Assembly (NCBI RefSeq): GCF_002934325.1
Contig: NZ_PTIV01000011.1
Location: forward strand, 1 to 64,000
Source: Marinobacter persicus
GTDB lineage: Bacteria > Pseudomonadota > Gammaproteobacteria > Pseudomonadales > Oleiphilaceae
DNA: 64,000 nt
Direction: 5' to 3'
Of the stretch, positions 15,463-26,519 are shown piece by piece (position 1 is the stretch's first letter; each line of letters opens with the position of its first letter). A program made the position numbers and the translations under genes. The notes beneath the pieces are model-generated. The model saw only the letters and a list, made by a program, of their open reading frames with translations. It made no database searches and was not told the origin of the DNA.

Positions 15463-16836
15463 TCAGGCATACCGAACAGGGATTTTTCTGCCTTTTATTC
15501 GTCCACTTTTCAATCGATTCAGCGCCTGATGTGCATATTCCGCCTCAATTGCAACGAATGTCTGGAACTCGAACCGATCAATTTTGCCAACAATCTTTCC
15601 AGGCAATCCGGCATCCCCGGTTAATGCCCCCAGAATATCGCCCGGGCGCACTTTGTCTTTGCGGCCACCGGCAATGCACAGCGTTCTCATGGCGGGCTTC
15701 AACGGTGACAGCGGAGTAGCCAGCAATGCTTCGGAATCGCCCCACTCCACCGCTTGCTCACGACTGCTCTCCAACTGGCTAACCTTGTGCCCCCTGGCGG
15801 GGGTACACAGCGTCACCGCAAGCCCCTGCTCCCCAGCCCGGCCGGTGCGGCCGATGCGATGGGTATGCACTTCCGGGTCCCGGGCGAGCTCGGCGTTGAT
15901 AACCAGCGGCAGGGCCTTGATATCCAGCCCCCGCGCGGCCACATCGGTGGCCACCAGCACCGAACAGCTCTGGTTGGCAAAGCGAACCAGCACACTGTCC
16001 CGCTCCCGCTGTTCCAGATCGCCATGCAGCGCCAGGGCGGAGAACCCGGCCTGCTTAAGGGCCTCGGCCATGTCGTCGCAATCCCGCTTGGTGGCACAGA
16101 ACACAATGCATGACGCCGGCTGCCATTTGGACAACACCGACATGACTGCCTTTGTTTCCTGGCCGGCGGCAATCTCATAGAACAGCTCCCGGATATCCGG
16201 GTTCTGCTCTACCGCCTCCACGCGAACATCGACCGGCTCCCGCTGGTACTGGCCACTGAGCTTACGAATCGCCGCTGGCCAGGTGGCCGAGAACATGAGC
16301 GTCTGCCGCTCGGCAGGGGCGTGGGAGAGGATGTCTTCCATCGCTTCCTGAAAGCCCATGTCCAACATGCGGTCGGCCTCGTCCAACACCACAGTGGATA
16401 CTTTATCGAGCTTAAGCGTGCCTTTGCGCAGGTGATCCTGGATGCGTCCCGGCGTTCCCACCACAATGTGTGCGCCATGGGCGAGCGAACCAATCTGCGG
16501 GCCAATGGCGACACCGCCACAGAGTGTCAGCACCTTGATGTTGTCCCGCGCCCGAGCCAACTCGCGCAGGGATTTGGCCACCTGGTCCGCCAGCTCGCGG
16601 GTCGGGCACAGCACCACCGATTGCACCGCAAACAGTTTTGGCCGCAACGCTTCAACCAGCCCAATACCGAAGGCGGCGGTTTTGCCACTGCCGGTACGCG
16701 CCATGGCGATCACGTCCCTCCCGGCCAGGCAATGAGGCAAGGCGGCAGCCTGAATATCGGTGGGCTGACTGAAACCCAGTTGCTTGAGATTGACGGTCAT
16801 GGCCTTCGATAGGCCAAATTCGTTAAAGGAAGGCAT
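15463..16836 (-). CDS. dbpA: ATP-dependent RNA helicase DbpA
   Basis: 457 residues from ATG 16836 (MPSFNEFGLS), the same length as E. coli DbpA; a longer frame to 16914 has no support. Q-motif FSQPTDIQ, Walker A ARTGSGKT, DEAD box VLDEADRMLDMGF, FSAT and the motif VI HRIGRTGRAG are all present. The C-terminal RNA-binding domain (GKIDRFEFQTFVAIE...GRKIPVRYA) is the one that directs DbpA to hairpin 92 of 23S rRNA. It acts in 50S subunit assembly. Divergent from the DUF2058 gene. Confidence 0.92.
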   Translation of the reverse strand: MPSFNEFGLSKAMTVNLKQLGFSQPTDIQAAALPHCLAGRDVIAMARTGSGKTAAFGIGLVEALRPKLFAVQSVVLCPTRELADQVAKSLRELARARDNIKVLTLCGGVAIGPQIGSLAHGAHIVVGTPGRIQDHLRKGTLKLDKVSTVVLDEADRMLDMGFQEAMEDILSHAPAERQTLMFSATWPAAIRKLSGQYQREPVDVRVEAVEQNPDIRELFYEIAAGQETKAVMSVLSKWQPASCIVFCATKRDCDDMAEALKQAGFSALALHGDLEQRERDSVLVRFANQSCSVLVATDVAARGLDIKALPLVINAELARDPEVHTHRIGRTGRAGEQGLAVTLCTPARGHKVSQLESSREQAVEWGDSEALLATPLSPLKPAMRTLCIAGGRKDKVRPGDILGALTGDAGLPGKIVGKIDRFEFQTFVAIEAEYAHQALNRLKSGRIKGRKIPVRYA

Positions 16837-16933
16837 AAAAGAGAATCCTGGGCAGCCGCATGGCTGGTTATAGAGGCTTGGATGTGCGGGTATACTACAC
16901 CATGTTCCAGACACACATTGAGTGGAGTTACTG

Positions 16934-17470
16934 ATGTCATCCCTGCAGGATCAGTTATTGAAAGCCGGCCTGGCCGATGAAAAGAAGGCCAAGGCCATTC
17001 GCTCGGAAAAACGCAAAAAGCGCAAACAACAGCCCAAGGGCCACGTGGAGGTGAACGAGGCGGAAATCCGCGCCCGCCAGGCTCGGGAAGAAAAAGCCGA
17101 GCGCGACCGCCAGTTGAATCTGGAGCGGAAGAAAGAGGCCGAGAAAAAGGCGATCCAGGCCCAGATCCGTCAGCTGGTGGAAACCAATCGGCTGGACCGC
17201 AGCCGGGGCGAAACCTCTTACCAGTTCGTCGATGGCAAGAAAATCAAGAAGATCCTGGTGGACGACACCATGGTGGACCAGCTATCCCGGGGCCGTCTGG
17301 CAGTGGTCGCCTTTGGCGAGAGCTACGAAGTGGTGCCCGAAAAAGTCGCCCGCAAGATCATGGAGCGGGATGAATCGGCGGTGGTCTCGCTGCACGATCG
17401 CCAACAGGACGACGTGGGCGAAGACGACCCTTATGCGGGGTATGAGATTCCCGACGACCTTATGTGGTAA
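16934..17470 (+). CDS. DUF2058 (YaiL-like) protein
   Basis: 178 residues from ATG 16934, nine bases after GGAG. The N-terminal third is a highly charged coiled coil (KAIRSEKRKKRKQQPKG, many Lys/Arg/Glu). The globular C-terminal part includes RGETSYQFVDGKKIKKI and ends in an acidic tail. This matches the conserved YaiL/DUF2058 family of gammaproteobacteria, possibly nucleoprotein- or ribosome-associated, function unproven. It shares a 97-base divergent intergenic region with dbpA. Confidence 0.8.
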   Translation: MSSLQDQLLKAGLADEKKAKAIRSEKRKKRKQQPKGHVEVNEAEIRARQAREEKAERDRQLNLERKKEAEKKAIQAQIRQLVETNRLDRSRGETSYQFVDGKKIKKILVDDTMVDQLSRGRLAVVAFGESYEVVPEKVARKIMERDESAVVSLHDRQQDDVGEDDPYAGYEIPDDLMW

Positions 17471-17507
17471 GCCTGGCGAGCGCCACGCGTCCAGGACCCG
17501 GTAATTA

Positions 17508-19383
<1,876 letters not shown>

Positions 19384-19391
<8 letters not shown>

Positions 19392-19704
19392 ACACAAAGG
19401 CCCGGGCAGCGGGGGCCAACCACCCGCTGATCTGGGCAAGACCGTGGGCCACCGGGCAAAACGCAAACAGAAAGCCCGTGCCCGGAGGCAGCGTTCGGCC
19501 TGGTTCGGGCTGGGCATGTTCGGGCTGGTGGGGTGGTCTGTCGCCATTCCCACCCTGACCGGGATTGCACTGGGGGTGTGGGCAGACAGCCGATGGCCGG
19601 GCGCCCACTCCTGGACACTGACGTTTCTGATTATCGGGGTCGCACTGGGTTGCCTGAACGCCTGGTACTGGATCAAACAGGAGAGCGGCAATGATCGAAA
19701 GTAA
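19384..19704 (+). CDS. atpQ: N-ATPase-associated AtpI-like membrane protein AtpQ
   Basis: 106 residues from GTG 19384, overlapping the atpC stop. A basic, Arg/Lys-rich N-terminus (about 1-40) precedes two membrane helices (about 42-65 and 78-100), the layout of AtpI/AtpZ proteins. Position between atpC and atpR is specific to N-ATPase operons. Likely an assembly or ion-supply factor for the c-ring; inferred. Confidence 0.8.
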
Positions 19705-20008
19705 TGTCTTTTCTGGCCCGCTGCCGGGCTATATTGCCAGCCTCGGGCTGGGCATAGCGCTCGGCCTGTTCTTTCTCTGGGGATTGTGGCTGACCGTTCG
19801 CACCCTGCCTGACAGCAACCGACCGGCGTTATTAATGCTGGCCAGCCTGGTACTGCGCTTTGGCGTGGTGGTGGCGGGCTTCTTCCTGGTGGCGCGGTAT
19901 GGCCAGTGGCCGCACCTTATGGTCGCAGCCGCAGGCTTCACCCTGCCCCGGCTGTTGATCACTCAGCGCGGACCTGCGACTGAGCCCCGAGGAGGAACGG
20001 GGCCATGA
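19691..20008 (+). CDS. atpR: N-ATPase subunit AtpR
   Basis: 105 residues with three predicted membrane helices (about 12-33, 40-60, 65-85). The size and place between atpQ and atpB match AtpR, a protein found only in N-ATPase operons and proposed to interact with the c subunit. It overlaps atpQ by 14 bases and atpB by 4 (ATGA). Confidence 0.82.
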   Translation: MIESNVFSGPLPGYIASLGLGIALGLFFLWGLWLTVRTLPDSNRPALLMLASLVLRFGVVVAGFFLVARYGQWPHLMVAAAGFTLPRLLITQRGPATEPRGGTGP

Positions 20009-20718
20009 CCATCACACCCGACAGCGTTATTTACGGGCAATGGGGGCCGCTGGTCCTGAATGCCACCATTGTCTTTACCTGGCTGGTGATGGCCATCCTG
20101 ACCGTTGGTTCGTGGCTGGTCACCCGCCATTTGTCAGACGGCCCTGAGCTTTCCCGGTGGCAGAACCTGCTGGAGGTGCTGGTGACCGGCATCCGGGACC
20201 AGATTGCCCAGGTCAGTCACCAGCAGCCGGGCCCTTACCTGCCTTTCGTAGGCACCCTGTTCCTGTTCATTGCCCTGTCCAACCTGCTCAACGTGGTGCC
20301 CGGCTACCTGGCGCCGACCGGCTCACTGTCCACCACAACCGCCCTGGCGATCTGCGTGTTCGTGGCGGTGCCGCTGTTCGGCATAACCAGCCAGGGCGCG
20401 GGCCCGTTCCTGAAACACTACATCAAACCCACGCCGCTGATGCTGCCGTTTAATGTCGTGGGCGAGCTATCCCGGACCGTGGCCCTGGCGGTCCGGCTTT
20501 ACGGCAACATCATGAGTGGCACCGTGATCGTCGCCATTCTCCTGAGCCTGACCCCCTATTTCTTCCCGGTGGTCATGCAGTTGCTGGGGCTGTTAACCGG
20601 CATGATCCAGGCCTACATCTTCGCCATCCTTGCCATGGTCTACATCGCTTCGGCAACCAGCGCCCATGAGCGCGGCAATGGCCAGGAACAACCACCAACA
20701 CCGAATGATTCCCCGTGA
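20005..20718 (+). CDS. atpB: N-type ATPase F0 a subunit
   Basis: 237 residues, five or six membrane helices. The conserved stator arginine lies in ELSRTVALAVRLYGNIMSG (about 153-171), which faces the c-ring carboxylate during rotation. The C-terminal helix carries MIQAYIFAILAMVYI with the conserved Gln. The ATGA overlap with atpR indicates coupling. Confidence 0.92.
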   Translation: MTITPDSVIYGQWGPLVLNATIVFTWLVMAILTVGSWLVTRHLSDGPELSRWQNLLEVLVTGIRDQIAQVSHQQPGPYLPFVGTLFLFIALSNLLNVVPGYLAPTGSLSTTTALAICVFVAVPLFGITSQGAGPFLKHYIKPTPLMLPFNVVGELSRTVALAVRLYGNIMSGTVIVAILLSLTPYFFPVVMQLLGLLTGMIQAYIFAILAMVYIASATSAHERGNGQEQPPTPNDSP

Positions 20719-20730
20719 AGGAGCCACCCC

Positions 20731-21009
20731 ATGGACAGCATCTCTCTGATTGGCATGATTTCGGTCTTTACCGCCGGGCTCACCATCGCCGTGGGCTCCG
20801 TTGGCCCAGCCCTGGGCGAGGCGCGGGCTGTCGCCCAGGCCCTGGCCGCCATCGCCCAGCAGCCCGATGAGTCTGCCACCATCACCAGAACCCTGTTTGT
20901 CGGGCTTGCGATGATCGAGTCCACGGCCATTTACTGTTTTGTGGTGGCCATGATCCTGATCTTCGCAAACCCGTTCTGGGATTACGCTACGGCTGCTGCG
21001 GGAGGCTGA
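20731..21009 (+). CDS. atpE: N-type ATPase F0 c subunit (two-carboxylate rotor)
   Basis: 92 residues forming a helical hairpin. Helix 1 has GPALGEARAV with Glu30 at the place where the Ilyobacter Na+ c subunit has Gln32. Helix 2 has MIESTAIY with Glu63, Ser64, Thr65 and Tyr68, equivalent to the Na+-binding Glu65, Ser66, Thr67 and Tyr70. The ligand set suggests Na+ binding. The second carboxylate (Glu30) is the notable addition, and some N-ATPase rotors have been reported to use protons, so ion choice is not settled by sequence. AGGAG-type ribosome-binding sequence precedes the ATG. Confidence 0.92.
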   Translation: MDSISLIGMISVFTAGLTIAVGSVGPALGEARAVAQALAAIAQQPDESATITRTLFVGLAMIESTAIYCFVVAMILIFANPFWDYATAAAGG

Positions 21010-21012
21010 TCC

Positions 21013-21783
21013 ATGGCCATTGACTGGATCACCGTATCGGCCCAGGTCGTCAACTTTCTGAACCTGGTCTGGCTGCTGAAGCGCTTTCTCTACCAGCCGA
21101 TCATCCGTGCCATGGACAACCGGGAAAACGGCATCCGTAAACGCATGGCTGCCGCAGCCGACCGGGAAGAAGCAGCCACCGGCACCAGACAGGCCTATGA
21201 ACACAAGCAGGCCGAGCTGGAGCAGGAACGCAACGCCCTGCTGGAAGAGTCCAGACGCGAGGCGCGGCATACCCAAAAGCGGATGCTCGACCTGGCCCGG
21301 GAAGAAACCACGCGGGTACGACACCAGTGGATGCAGGAAATTCAGGAGGAAAAACACGCATTCATTGATAGCCTGCAGCAACAATCCCTGGAGGCGGTCG
21401 AAACCATTACCCGCCGGGCCTTTGCGGATTTGGCGGACGAACAACTGGAACACGGGATTGCGCGCCTGTTCCTGCGCAAACTCGGGGAAATGGAAAGTGG
21501 ACTGCCGGCCCCATCCCACAGCGCCGACGAGCCGGTGATCATCTACAGTTCATTCCCGCTGGATGAAGAGCTTCAGGGCGAGCTGGCTCAGGCGGTGCGG
21601 GAGAAAATCGGGAATGACGAAGTTCCCGTGCACTTCCAGCAGTCTCCAGAGCTGATCTGCGGCATTGAACTGGCACAGGGTGGTCAGGTGATCAGCTGGA
21701 ACCTGGCGGACTATCTGGATGAAACAACCGCCGCCATCAAGCAGGCCTTCCGACCGCTCGAAACCGACGGTACCGGAGGGTAA
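21013..21783 (+). CDS. atpF: N-type ATPase F0 b subunit with delta-like C-terminal extension
   Basis: 256 residues, about 100 more than a standard b subunit. One N-terminal membrane helix ([20 protein letters not shown], about 3-22) is followed by a long charged coiled coil (about 35-150). The last 85 residues form a globular part ending [19 protein letters not shown] and [11 protein letters not shown], which resembles the C-terminal domain of delta/OSCP (pattern D-P-x-L-I-G-G ... V-I-D-x-S-x-x-x-x-L). The operon has no separate atpH (delta) gene, so this segment may serve as the stator cap. The similarity is by eye. Confidence 0.85.
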   Translation: MAIDWITVSAQVVNFLNLVWLLKRFLYQPIIRAMDNRENGIRKRMAAAADREEAATGTRQAYEHKQAELEQERNALLEESRREARHTQKRMLDLAREETTRVRHQWMQEIQEEKHAFIDSLQQQSLEAVETITRRAFADLADEQLEHGIARLFLRKLGEMESGLPAPSHSADEPVIIYSSFPLDEELQGELAQAVREKIGNDEVPVHFQQSPELICGIELAQGGQVISWNLADYLDETTAAIKQAFRPLETDGTGG

Positions 21784-21787
21784 TGCC

Positions 21788-23317
21788 ATGCTCACGGCGA
21801 TGCTCGATGACACTATGAACACCATCCGAACGGTGATTCGGGATACCCGCCCTACCCTGAAGCGCCAGGAAACCGGCACGGTTCTCCAGGTCGGTGGCGG
21901 CATCGCCCGGGTCAGTGGCTTGGCCAGTGTGGCCTCCGAGGAACTGGTGCGATTCCCGGACGGCGTGTTGGGCGTGGCCATCAACCTGGAGCCCGACGTA
22001 GTGGGCATCATGCTCCTGGGTGACAGCGACCGGCTCAATGCCGGCATCCGGGTCACTGCCACCGGTCGGGAAACCGACGCCCCGGTAGGCGATAGTTTGC
22101 TGGGCAGGGTCATTGATGCCACGGGCCGGGTTCTGGATGGCGGAAAACCCATAGATATCCATGAACGCCGGCCTATTGAGCGCCCTGCGCCGGAAATCAT
22201 TGAGCGCTCCCCGGTTACCACTCCGCTGGAAACGGGCATCAAGGCCATCGATGCACTGATTCCGGTGGGGCGAGGGCAACGGGAGCTGATCCTGGGTGAC
22301 CGCCAGACCGGAAAAACCTCCGTGGCCATCGACACCATCATCAACCAGCGAGGCAAAGGAGTGGCCTGCGTATACTGTGCCGTCGGTCAGCGGGCTACGT
22401 CGGTCGCCAAGGTGGTGGAGACCCTCCGCCAGCACAGAGCACTGGAACACACACTGGTGGTGGTTGCCTCTGACGATGACCCACCGGGGCTGCGCTACAT
22501 TACGCCCTATGCGGCCACCACCATGGCCGAATATTTTATGGAACAGGGCCGGGATGCCCTGATCGTCTACGACGACCTGACCCGACACGCCCGGGCCTAC
22601 CGGGAGCTGTCATTGCTCCTGCGCCGCCCACCGGGGCGCGAGGCATACCCGGGCGATATTTTCTTCATTCATTCCCGATTACTGGAACGCAGCACTCACC
22701 TTCGCCCAGAGTTCGGTGGCGGTTCACTGACGGCGCTGCCGATTGTTGAAACCCAGGCCCAGGATATTTCGGCTTATATCCCGACCAACCTGATCTCCAT
22801 CACCGATGGCCAGCTCTACCTGTCTCCCACCCTGTTCCAGAAGGGCCTTTTGCCAGCCATCCACGTAGGCAAGTCTGTCTCACGTGTAGGCGGCAAGACC
22901 CAGCATCCCTCCCTCCGGGCGGTGGCCAGCGATCTTCGCCTGGCCTACTCGCAATTTGAGGAGCTGGAGACCTTCGCGCGATTCTCCACGCGCCTCGACA
23001 AGGAAACCAGGGCCACCATCGAACGCGGACGGCGGGTCCGGGAGGTGCTCAAACAAACCGAACATCATCCACTGCGCGCCAGCGAGCAGGCCGGGATTCT
23101 GTCTGCGGTGAATGCGGGCTTACTGGATGATTTGCCCGTGGACAGGGTGGCGGAGGCGGAACAGTGCGTCCAGCAGGCCCTGGTCGCCAAACTTCCCGAG
23201 CTTTGTGATCGCATGGACCGGGGTGAAAAGCTCCACAAAGAACAGTGGGAAAAGATCCACGGGGTTATCCGCCAGGCCCTGGCCGGCATGCAGCCCCGGG
23301 AAGGGAGCCCGGGCTGA
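21788..23317 (+). CDS. atpA: N-type ATPase F1 alpha subunit
   Basis: 509 residues from ATG 21788, seven bases after GGAGGG at the end of atpF. The P-loop GDRQTGKT is at 170-177, and the alpha-type [15 protein letters not shown] and [20 protein letters not shown] are present. The sequence begins with the N-terminal stretch [12 protein letters not shown] that in F-ATPases contacts delta. It forms the catalytic hexamer with beta. Confidence 0.93.
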   Translation: MLTAMLDDTMNTIRTVIRDTRPTLKRQETGTVLQVGGGIARVSGLASVASEELVRFPDGVLGVAINLEPDVVGIMLLGDSDRLNAGIRVTATGRETDAPVGDSLLGRVIDATGRVLDGGKPIDIHERRPIERPAPEIIERSPVTTPLETGIKAIDALIPVGRGQRELILGDRQTGKTSVAIDTIINQRGKGVACVYCAVGQRATSVAKVVETLRQHRALEHTLVVVASDDDPPGLRYITPYAATTMAEYFMEQGRDALIVYDDLTRHARAYRELSLLLRRPPGREAYPGDIFFIHSRLLERSTHLRPEFGGGSLTALPIVETQAQDISAYIPTNLISITDGQLYLSPTLFQKGLLPAIHVGKSVSRVGGKTQHPSLRAVASDLRLAYSQFEELETFARFSTRLDKETRATIERGRRVREVLKQTEHHPLRASEQAGILSAVNAGLLDDLPVDRVAEAEQCVQQALVAKLPELCDRMDRGEKLHKEQWEKIHGVIRQALAGMQPREGSPG

Positions 23318-23318
23318 C

Positions 23319-24215
23319 ATGGAAACCCTCGAGCAGTTGCAGAAACAACTGGGCAGCCTTGAAGAGCTGCAGGGCATCGTTAAAACCATGAAGGCCCTGT
23401 CCGCCGCCAACATTCATCAGTATGAGCAGGCCGTGAAAGCGCTGACCGGTTATTACCGAACCATAGAAATGGGCCTGCATGTGGCCCTCAAAGACTTCGC
23501 GCCGTCTTCATTTCCGGCCCAGACCACCGGACACGAGCCCGCCACAGCCGCAGTGGTGTTCGGCACAGACCATGGCCTGTGCGGTCGTTTTAACGAGGAG
23601 ATTGCGGGCTATACCGTGGAGCACCTGAACACGGTTGCCCCCTCGCCTGCCGGGAGAAAGATCCTGGCGGTGGGTTCCAGGCTGGCCGCAAGCCTGGAAC
23701 AGGCCGGCCAACCGGTCGAAAAGTTGTTTCAGGTACCCGGAGCTGCCAGCCTGATCACCAAAACCGTGGAACGCATTCTTCTGTACATCGATTACTGGCA
23801 GGCACAGGAAGGATGCCGTGACATCTACCTGTTTTATAACCACCACTCGACACTGCAGGGTTATCACCCGACCGTCGTCCAGCTGCTGCCGGTAGACCTG
23901 AAACAGTTCCACACCCTGGAACAAGAGCCCTGGCCTTCACTTGGGCTGCCGACGTTTTCCATGGATCGGCAAACACTGTTTCGCCGATTGCTCGATCAGT
24001 ATCTGTTTGTGCTCATTTTCCGCGCCTGTGCTGAATCACAGGCCAGTGAGCATGGAGGAAGGTTGGCGGCCATGCAGGCGGCAGAGCGAAGTCTGGATGA
24101 GAAAGTTGGGGAGGTGACCCAGGATTATCGCCGGGCCCGGCAGTCGGTGATTACTGCGGAGCTTCTGGATTTGGTGTCGGGGTATGAGGCGATTGGTTCA
24201 GACAAAAGGAATTAA
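23319..24215 (+). CDS. atpG: N-type ATPase F1 gamma subunit
   Basis: 298 residues, starting right at the atpA end (METLEQLQKQLGSLEELQGI). The N-terminal helix has the IVKTMKALSAANIHQYE pattern and the C-terminal helix ITAELLDLVSGYEAIG, both matching gamma subunits, which rotate inside the alpha/beta hexamer. The middle domain shows FGTDHGLCGRFNEEI. Last gene of atpDCQRBEFAG; no strong terminator for it was found before the structured spacer that follows. Confidence 0.9.
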   Translation: METLEQLQKQLGSLEELQGIVKTMKALSAANIHQYEQAVKALTGYYRTIEMGLHVALKDFAPSSFPAQTTGHEPATAAVVFGTDHGLCGRFNEEIAGYTVEHLNTVAPSPAGRKILAVGSRLAASLEQAGQPVEKLFQVPGAASLITKTVERILLYIDYWQAQEGCRDIYLFYNHHSTLQGYHPTVVQLLPVDLKQFHTLEQEPWPSLGLPTFSMDRQTLFRRLLDQYLFVLIFRACAESQASEHGGRLAAMQAAERSLDEKVGEVTQDYRRARQSVITAELLDLVSGYEAIGSDKRN

Positions 24216-24239
24216 AAATCCAGCGGCAAATGCGGAGGA

Positions 24240-24370
24240 AGGTATCGAGGGAGGATTATTCGGGCCTGCGGCCCTCACCCCTTCGGGGCCGCCTTCGCTT
24301 CGCTCCGGCGTTCCTCAACCCGCGTTGCGGGTTTCGGTCGAACCTATTTCGGTTCAAATTCTCCCAGCTA
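24240..24370 (-). other. Structured spacer element downstream of the tRNA-Arg genes
   Basis: A chain of small hairpins is visible: GGGCCTGCGGCCC, CCCCTTCGGGG, CGCTTCGCTCCGGCG-type pairs, AACCCGC-GTT-GCGGGTT and GAACC-TATTTC-GGTTC. Read on the - strand it contains GAATAATCCTCCCTCG near the end and GGTTCGA in the middle, fragments resembling the T-arm/3' ends of the nearby tRNA-Arg and tRNA-Ser. It is probably transcribed as the trailer of the tRNA operon if the hairpin at 24383-24415 reads through, or is a dispersed repeat. No coding signal is seen. Confidence 0.45.
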
Positions 24371-24382
24371 TACAACGCAAAA

Positions 24383-24415
24383 CGCCTCAGCCTGTGGGGT
24401 GCACAAACTGAGGCG
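24383..24415 (-). terminator. Terminator-like hairpin after the tRNA genes
   Basis: CGCCTCAG (24383-24390) pairs with CTGAGGCG (24408-24415). On the - strand the stem is followed by TTTTGCG, 15 bases past the last tRNA-Arg. Confidence 0.65.
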
Positions 24416-24429
24416 CTTTGACTTTAATA

Positions 24430-24506
24430 TGGCGCGGCTGGGAGGATTCGAACCTCCGACCGCCTGGTTCGTAGCCAGGTACTCTATCCAGCTGAGCTAC
24501 AGCCGC
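24430..24506 (-). tRNA. tRNA-Arg (anticodon ACG), copy 2
   Basis: 77 bases with 7-bp acceptor stem GCGGCTG/CAGCCGC, anticodon stem CCTGG/CCAGG around CTACGAA, T-arm GGTTCGAATCC and an encoded CCA end. It reads CGN arginine codons after A34 deamination. Identical to the copy at 24529-24605. Confidence 0.97.
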
Positions 24507-24528
24507 TTAAAACTGATTGTGGCGAAAG

Positions 24529-24605
24529 TGGCGCGGCTGGGAGGATTCGAACCTCCGACCGCCTGGTTCGTAGCCAGGTACTCTATCCAGCTGAGCTACA
24601 GCCGC
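24529..24605 (-). tRNA. tRNA-Arg (anticodon ACG), copy 1
   Basis: Same 77-base sequence as the gene at 24430-24506, 22 bases upstream of it in the transcript. Cloverleaf, ACG anticodon and CCA are all intact. Confidence 0.97.
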
Positions 24606-24665
24606 GCATTCTTTTTCGCTGTGGTTGAAGGCTAATTCAACCGGCTCTCTATTTCCTGAAAGGAA

Positions 24666-24758
<93 letters not shown>

Positions 24759-24844
24759 TTGAGAACGGGGCGTATACTACCACAATATTTCTGTTTTCAT
24801 AGGGTTGACACGAACTTTTTCGAATCGATTTTCCCCTGAAAACA

Positions 24845-24879
24845 AAAAATCCGCTCAGGTTGCCCGTGAGCGGATTTTT
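24845..24879 (-). terminator. Intrinsic terminator of csrA
   Basis: AAAAATCCGCTCA (24845-24857) pairs perfectly over 13 bases with TGAGCGGATTTTT (24867-24879). On the - strand it ends in a T-rich tail. It separates csrA from the tRNA genes. Confidence 0.9.
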
Positions 24880-24884
24880 ATTGA

Positions 24885-25082
24885 TCAGTAGTTGCCCGGT
24901 TCCGGCTCCTCACTACCTTTTTCGGACTGGATGCGCTGGTAGATCTCTTCCCGGTGAACAGCCACATCTTTTGGCGCGTTAACACCGATGCGAACCTGAT
25001 TGCCTTTTACACCCAGTACGGTCACGGTAATTTCATCACCGATCATCAGGGTTTCGCCAACGCGGCGAGTCAAAATCAACAT
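24885..25082 (-). CDS. csrA: Carbon storage regulator CsrA/RsmA
   Basis: 65 residues, normal size. The sequence [20 protein letters not shown] contains the RNA-contacting N-terminus including Arg44-region residues ([11 protein letters not shown]), matching CsrA dimers. It binds ANGGA motifs in mRNA leaders to control translation and stability, usually opposing c-di-GMP-dependent sessile growth. Position between lysC and tRNA-Ser is conserved in gammaproteobacteria. The 174-base region upstream should hold its promoter(s). Confidence 0.97.
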   Translation of the reverse strand: MLILTRRVGETLMIGDEITVTVLGVKGNQVRIGVNAPKDVAVHREEIYQRIQSEKGSEEPEPGNY

Positions 25083-25230
25083 ATCCCTTTCTCCCTAATC
25101 CAAAGCTACCTGTTCCGACAGCGTTTGTATTTACTTGTACTTTTATAATGTGATCATCGATCACACTAAAGCCGCAATAATACTTATTTAGCCAGATTAT
25201 TCCATAGCGATAATCAATTACCCACAAAAT

Positions 25231-25245
25231 GCACCATTTAGGTGC
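25231..25245 (-). terminator. Short terminator-like hairpin after lysC
   Basis: GCACC (25231-25235) and GGTGC (25241-25245) form a small stem that on the - strand is followed by ATTTTGT. It is 11 bases past the lysC stop. Weak. Confidence 0.4.
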
Positions 25246-25256
25246 GCATCAATAAG

Positions 25257-26492
25257 CTACTGACCACCGGCTGCGGGGTTCTCCAGCTCGAAAGCACTGT
25301 GCAGCGCACGTACGGCAAGCTCCAGATATTTCTCGTCAATCACCACCGAGATTTTGATCTCGGATGTGGAGATCATCTGGATGTTGATGCCTTCGTTGGA
25401 GAGGGCCTCAAACATGCGAGTGGCTACCCCTGCGTGCGAACGCATGCCAACACCAACAATACTGACCTTGGCAATCTTGGTATCGCCACCCACTTCCCCG
25501 GCACCGATCTCGGCGCTGGTGCCACGTAACACTTCCTGGGCACGTTTAAAATCATTGCGATGCACGGTGAAGGTGAACGCGGTTTTGTTATCTTCGCCCA
25601 CGTTCTGAACGATCATGTCTACTTCAATATTAGCGTCACTGACCGGCTTGAGAATACGAAGCGCGCTGCCCGGGGTGTCCGGCACGCCGGAAATGGTCAG
25701 TTTGGCTTCATCGCGGTTGAACGCAATGCCGGAGACAACGGGTTGTTCCATGGCGTTTTCATCCTCAAAAGTAATCAGGGTGCCCTCGCCTTCCTGGAAG
25801 CTGGAAAGCACCCTCAATGGAACGTTGTATTTACCTGCAAACTCAACGGCCCGGATCTGGAGTACTTTCGACCCCAGGCTGGCCATCTCGAGCATTTCCT
25901 CAAAGGTGATCCGATCCAGACGACGGGCACTGTCCACCACACGCGGATCGGTGGTGTAGACACCGTCCACATCCGTATAGATCTGACACTCGTGCGCCTT
26001 GAGCGCCGCCGCCAGCGCGACAGCCGTGGTATCGGACCCGCCACGGCCCAGCGTGGTGATGTTGCCGGCTTCATCGATACCCTGGAACCCGGCCACCACC
26101 ACTACGCGCCCCTGATCAAGATCTTCACGCATGCGGTGTTCGTCGATGTCCTTGATGCGAGCCTTGGTGTGGCTGCTGTCGGTCAGGATACGAACCTGGC
26201 TGCCGGTGTAAGAGCGGGCATCGCAGCCGCGTTTTTTCAACGCCATCGATAAGAGCGCAATGGTGACCTGCTCGCCGGTGGAGACCAGGACGTCCATTTC
26301 CCGGGGCACCGGTTCTTCCATAATTTCGTTGGCCAGACCAATCAGGCGGTTGGTCTCACCACTCATGGCCGAGACCACCACGACCACATCGTGCCCTTCC
26401 CGGCGGAACCGGGCCACTCGTTCGGCCACCGCCTCAATCCGCTCGGTTGTGCCGACGGACGTACCTCCAAACTTCTGAACCAGCAGAGCCAT
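25257..26492 (-). CDS. lysC: Aspartate kinase
   Basis: 411 residues. It phosphorylates aspartate, the entry step to Lys, Thr, Met and diaminopimelate. The N-terminal kinase motif [10 protein letters not shown] binds ATP, the [16 protein letters not shown] region is in the active site, and two C-terminal ACT domains (about 265-410) bind Lys/Thr for feedback inhibition. It follows alaS by 27 bases and is probably co-transcribed. Confidence 0.95.
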   Translation of the reverse strand: MALLVQKFGGTSVGTTERIEAVAERVARFRREGHDVVVVVSAMSGETNRLIGLANEIMEEPVPREMDVLVSTGEQVTIALLSMALKKRGCDARSYTGSQVRILTDSSHTKARIKDIDEHRMREDLDQGRVVVVAGFQGIDEAGNITTLGRGGSDTTAVALAAALKAHECQIYTDVDGVYTTDPRVVDSARRLDRITFEEMLEMASLGSKVLQIRAVEFAGKYNVPLRVLSSFQEGEGTLITFEDENAMEQPVVSGIAFNRDEAKLTISGVPDTPGSALRILKPVSDANIEVDMIVQNVGEDNKTAFTFTVHRNDFKRAQEVLRGTSAEIGAGEVGGDTKIAKVSIVGVGMRSHAGVATRMFEALSNEGINIQMISTSEIKISVVIDEKYLELAVRALHSAFELENPAAGGQ

Positions 26493-26519
26493 GCTTTCGC
26501 GGCCTCCGACAATAAATGT

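Noticed and set aside
24184..24635. Short open frames across the spacer and tRNA genes
   Set aside because: They cover tRNA genes and hairpins; the peptide repeats simply reflect the duplicated tRNA-Arg.
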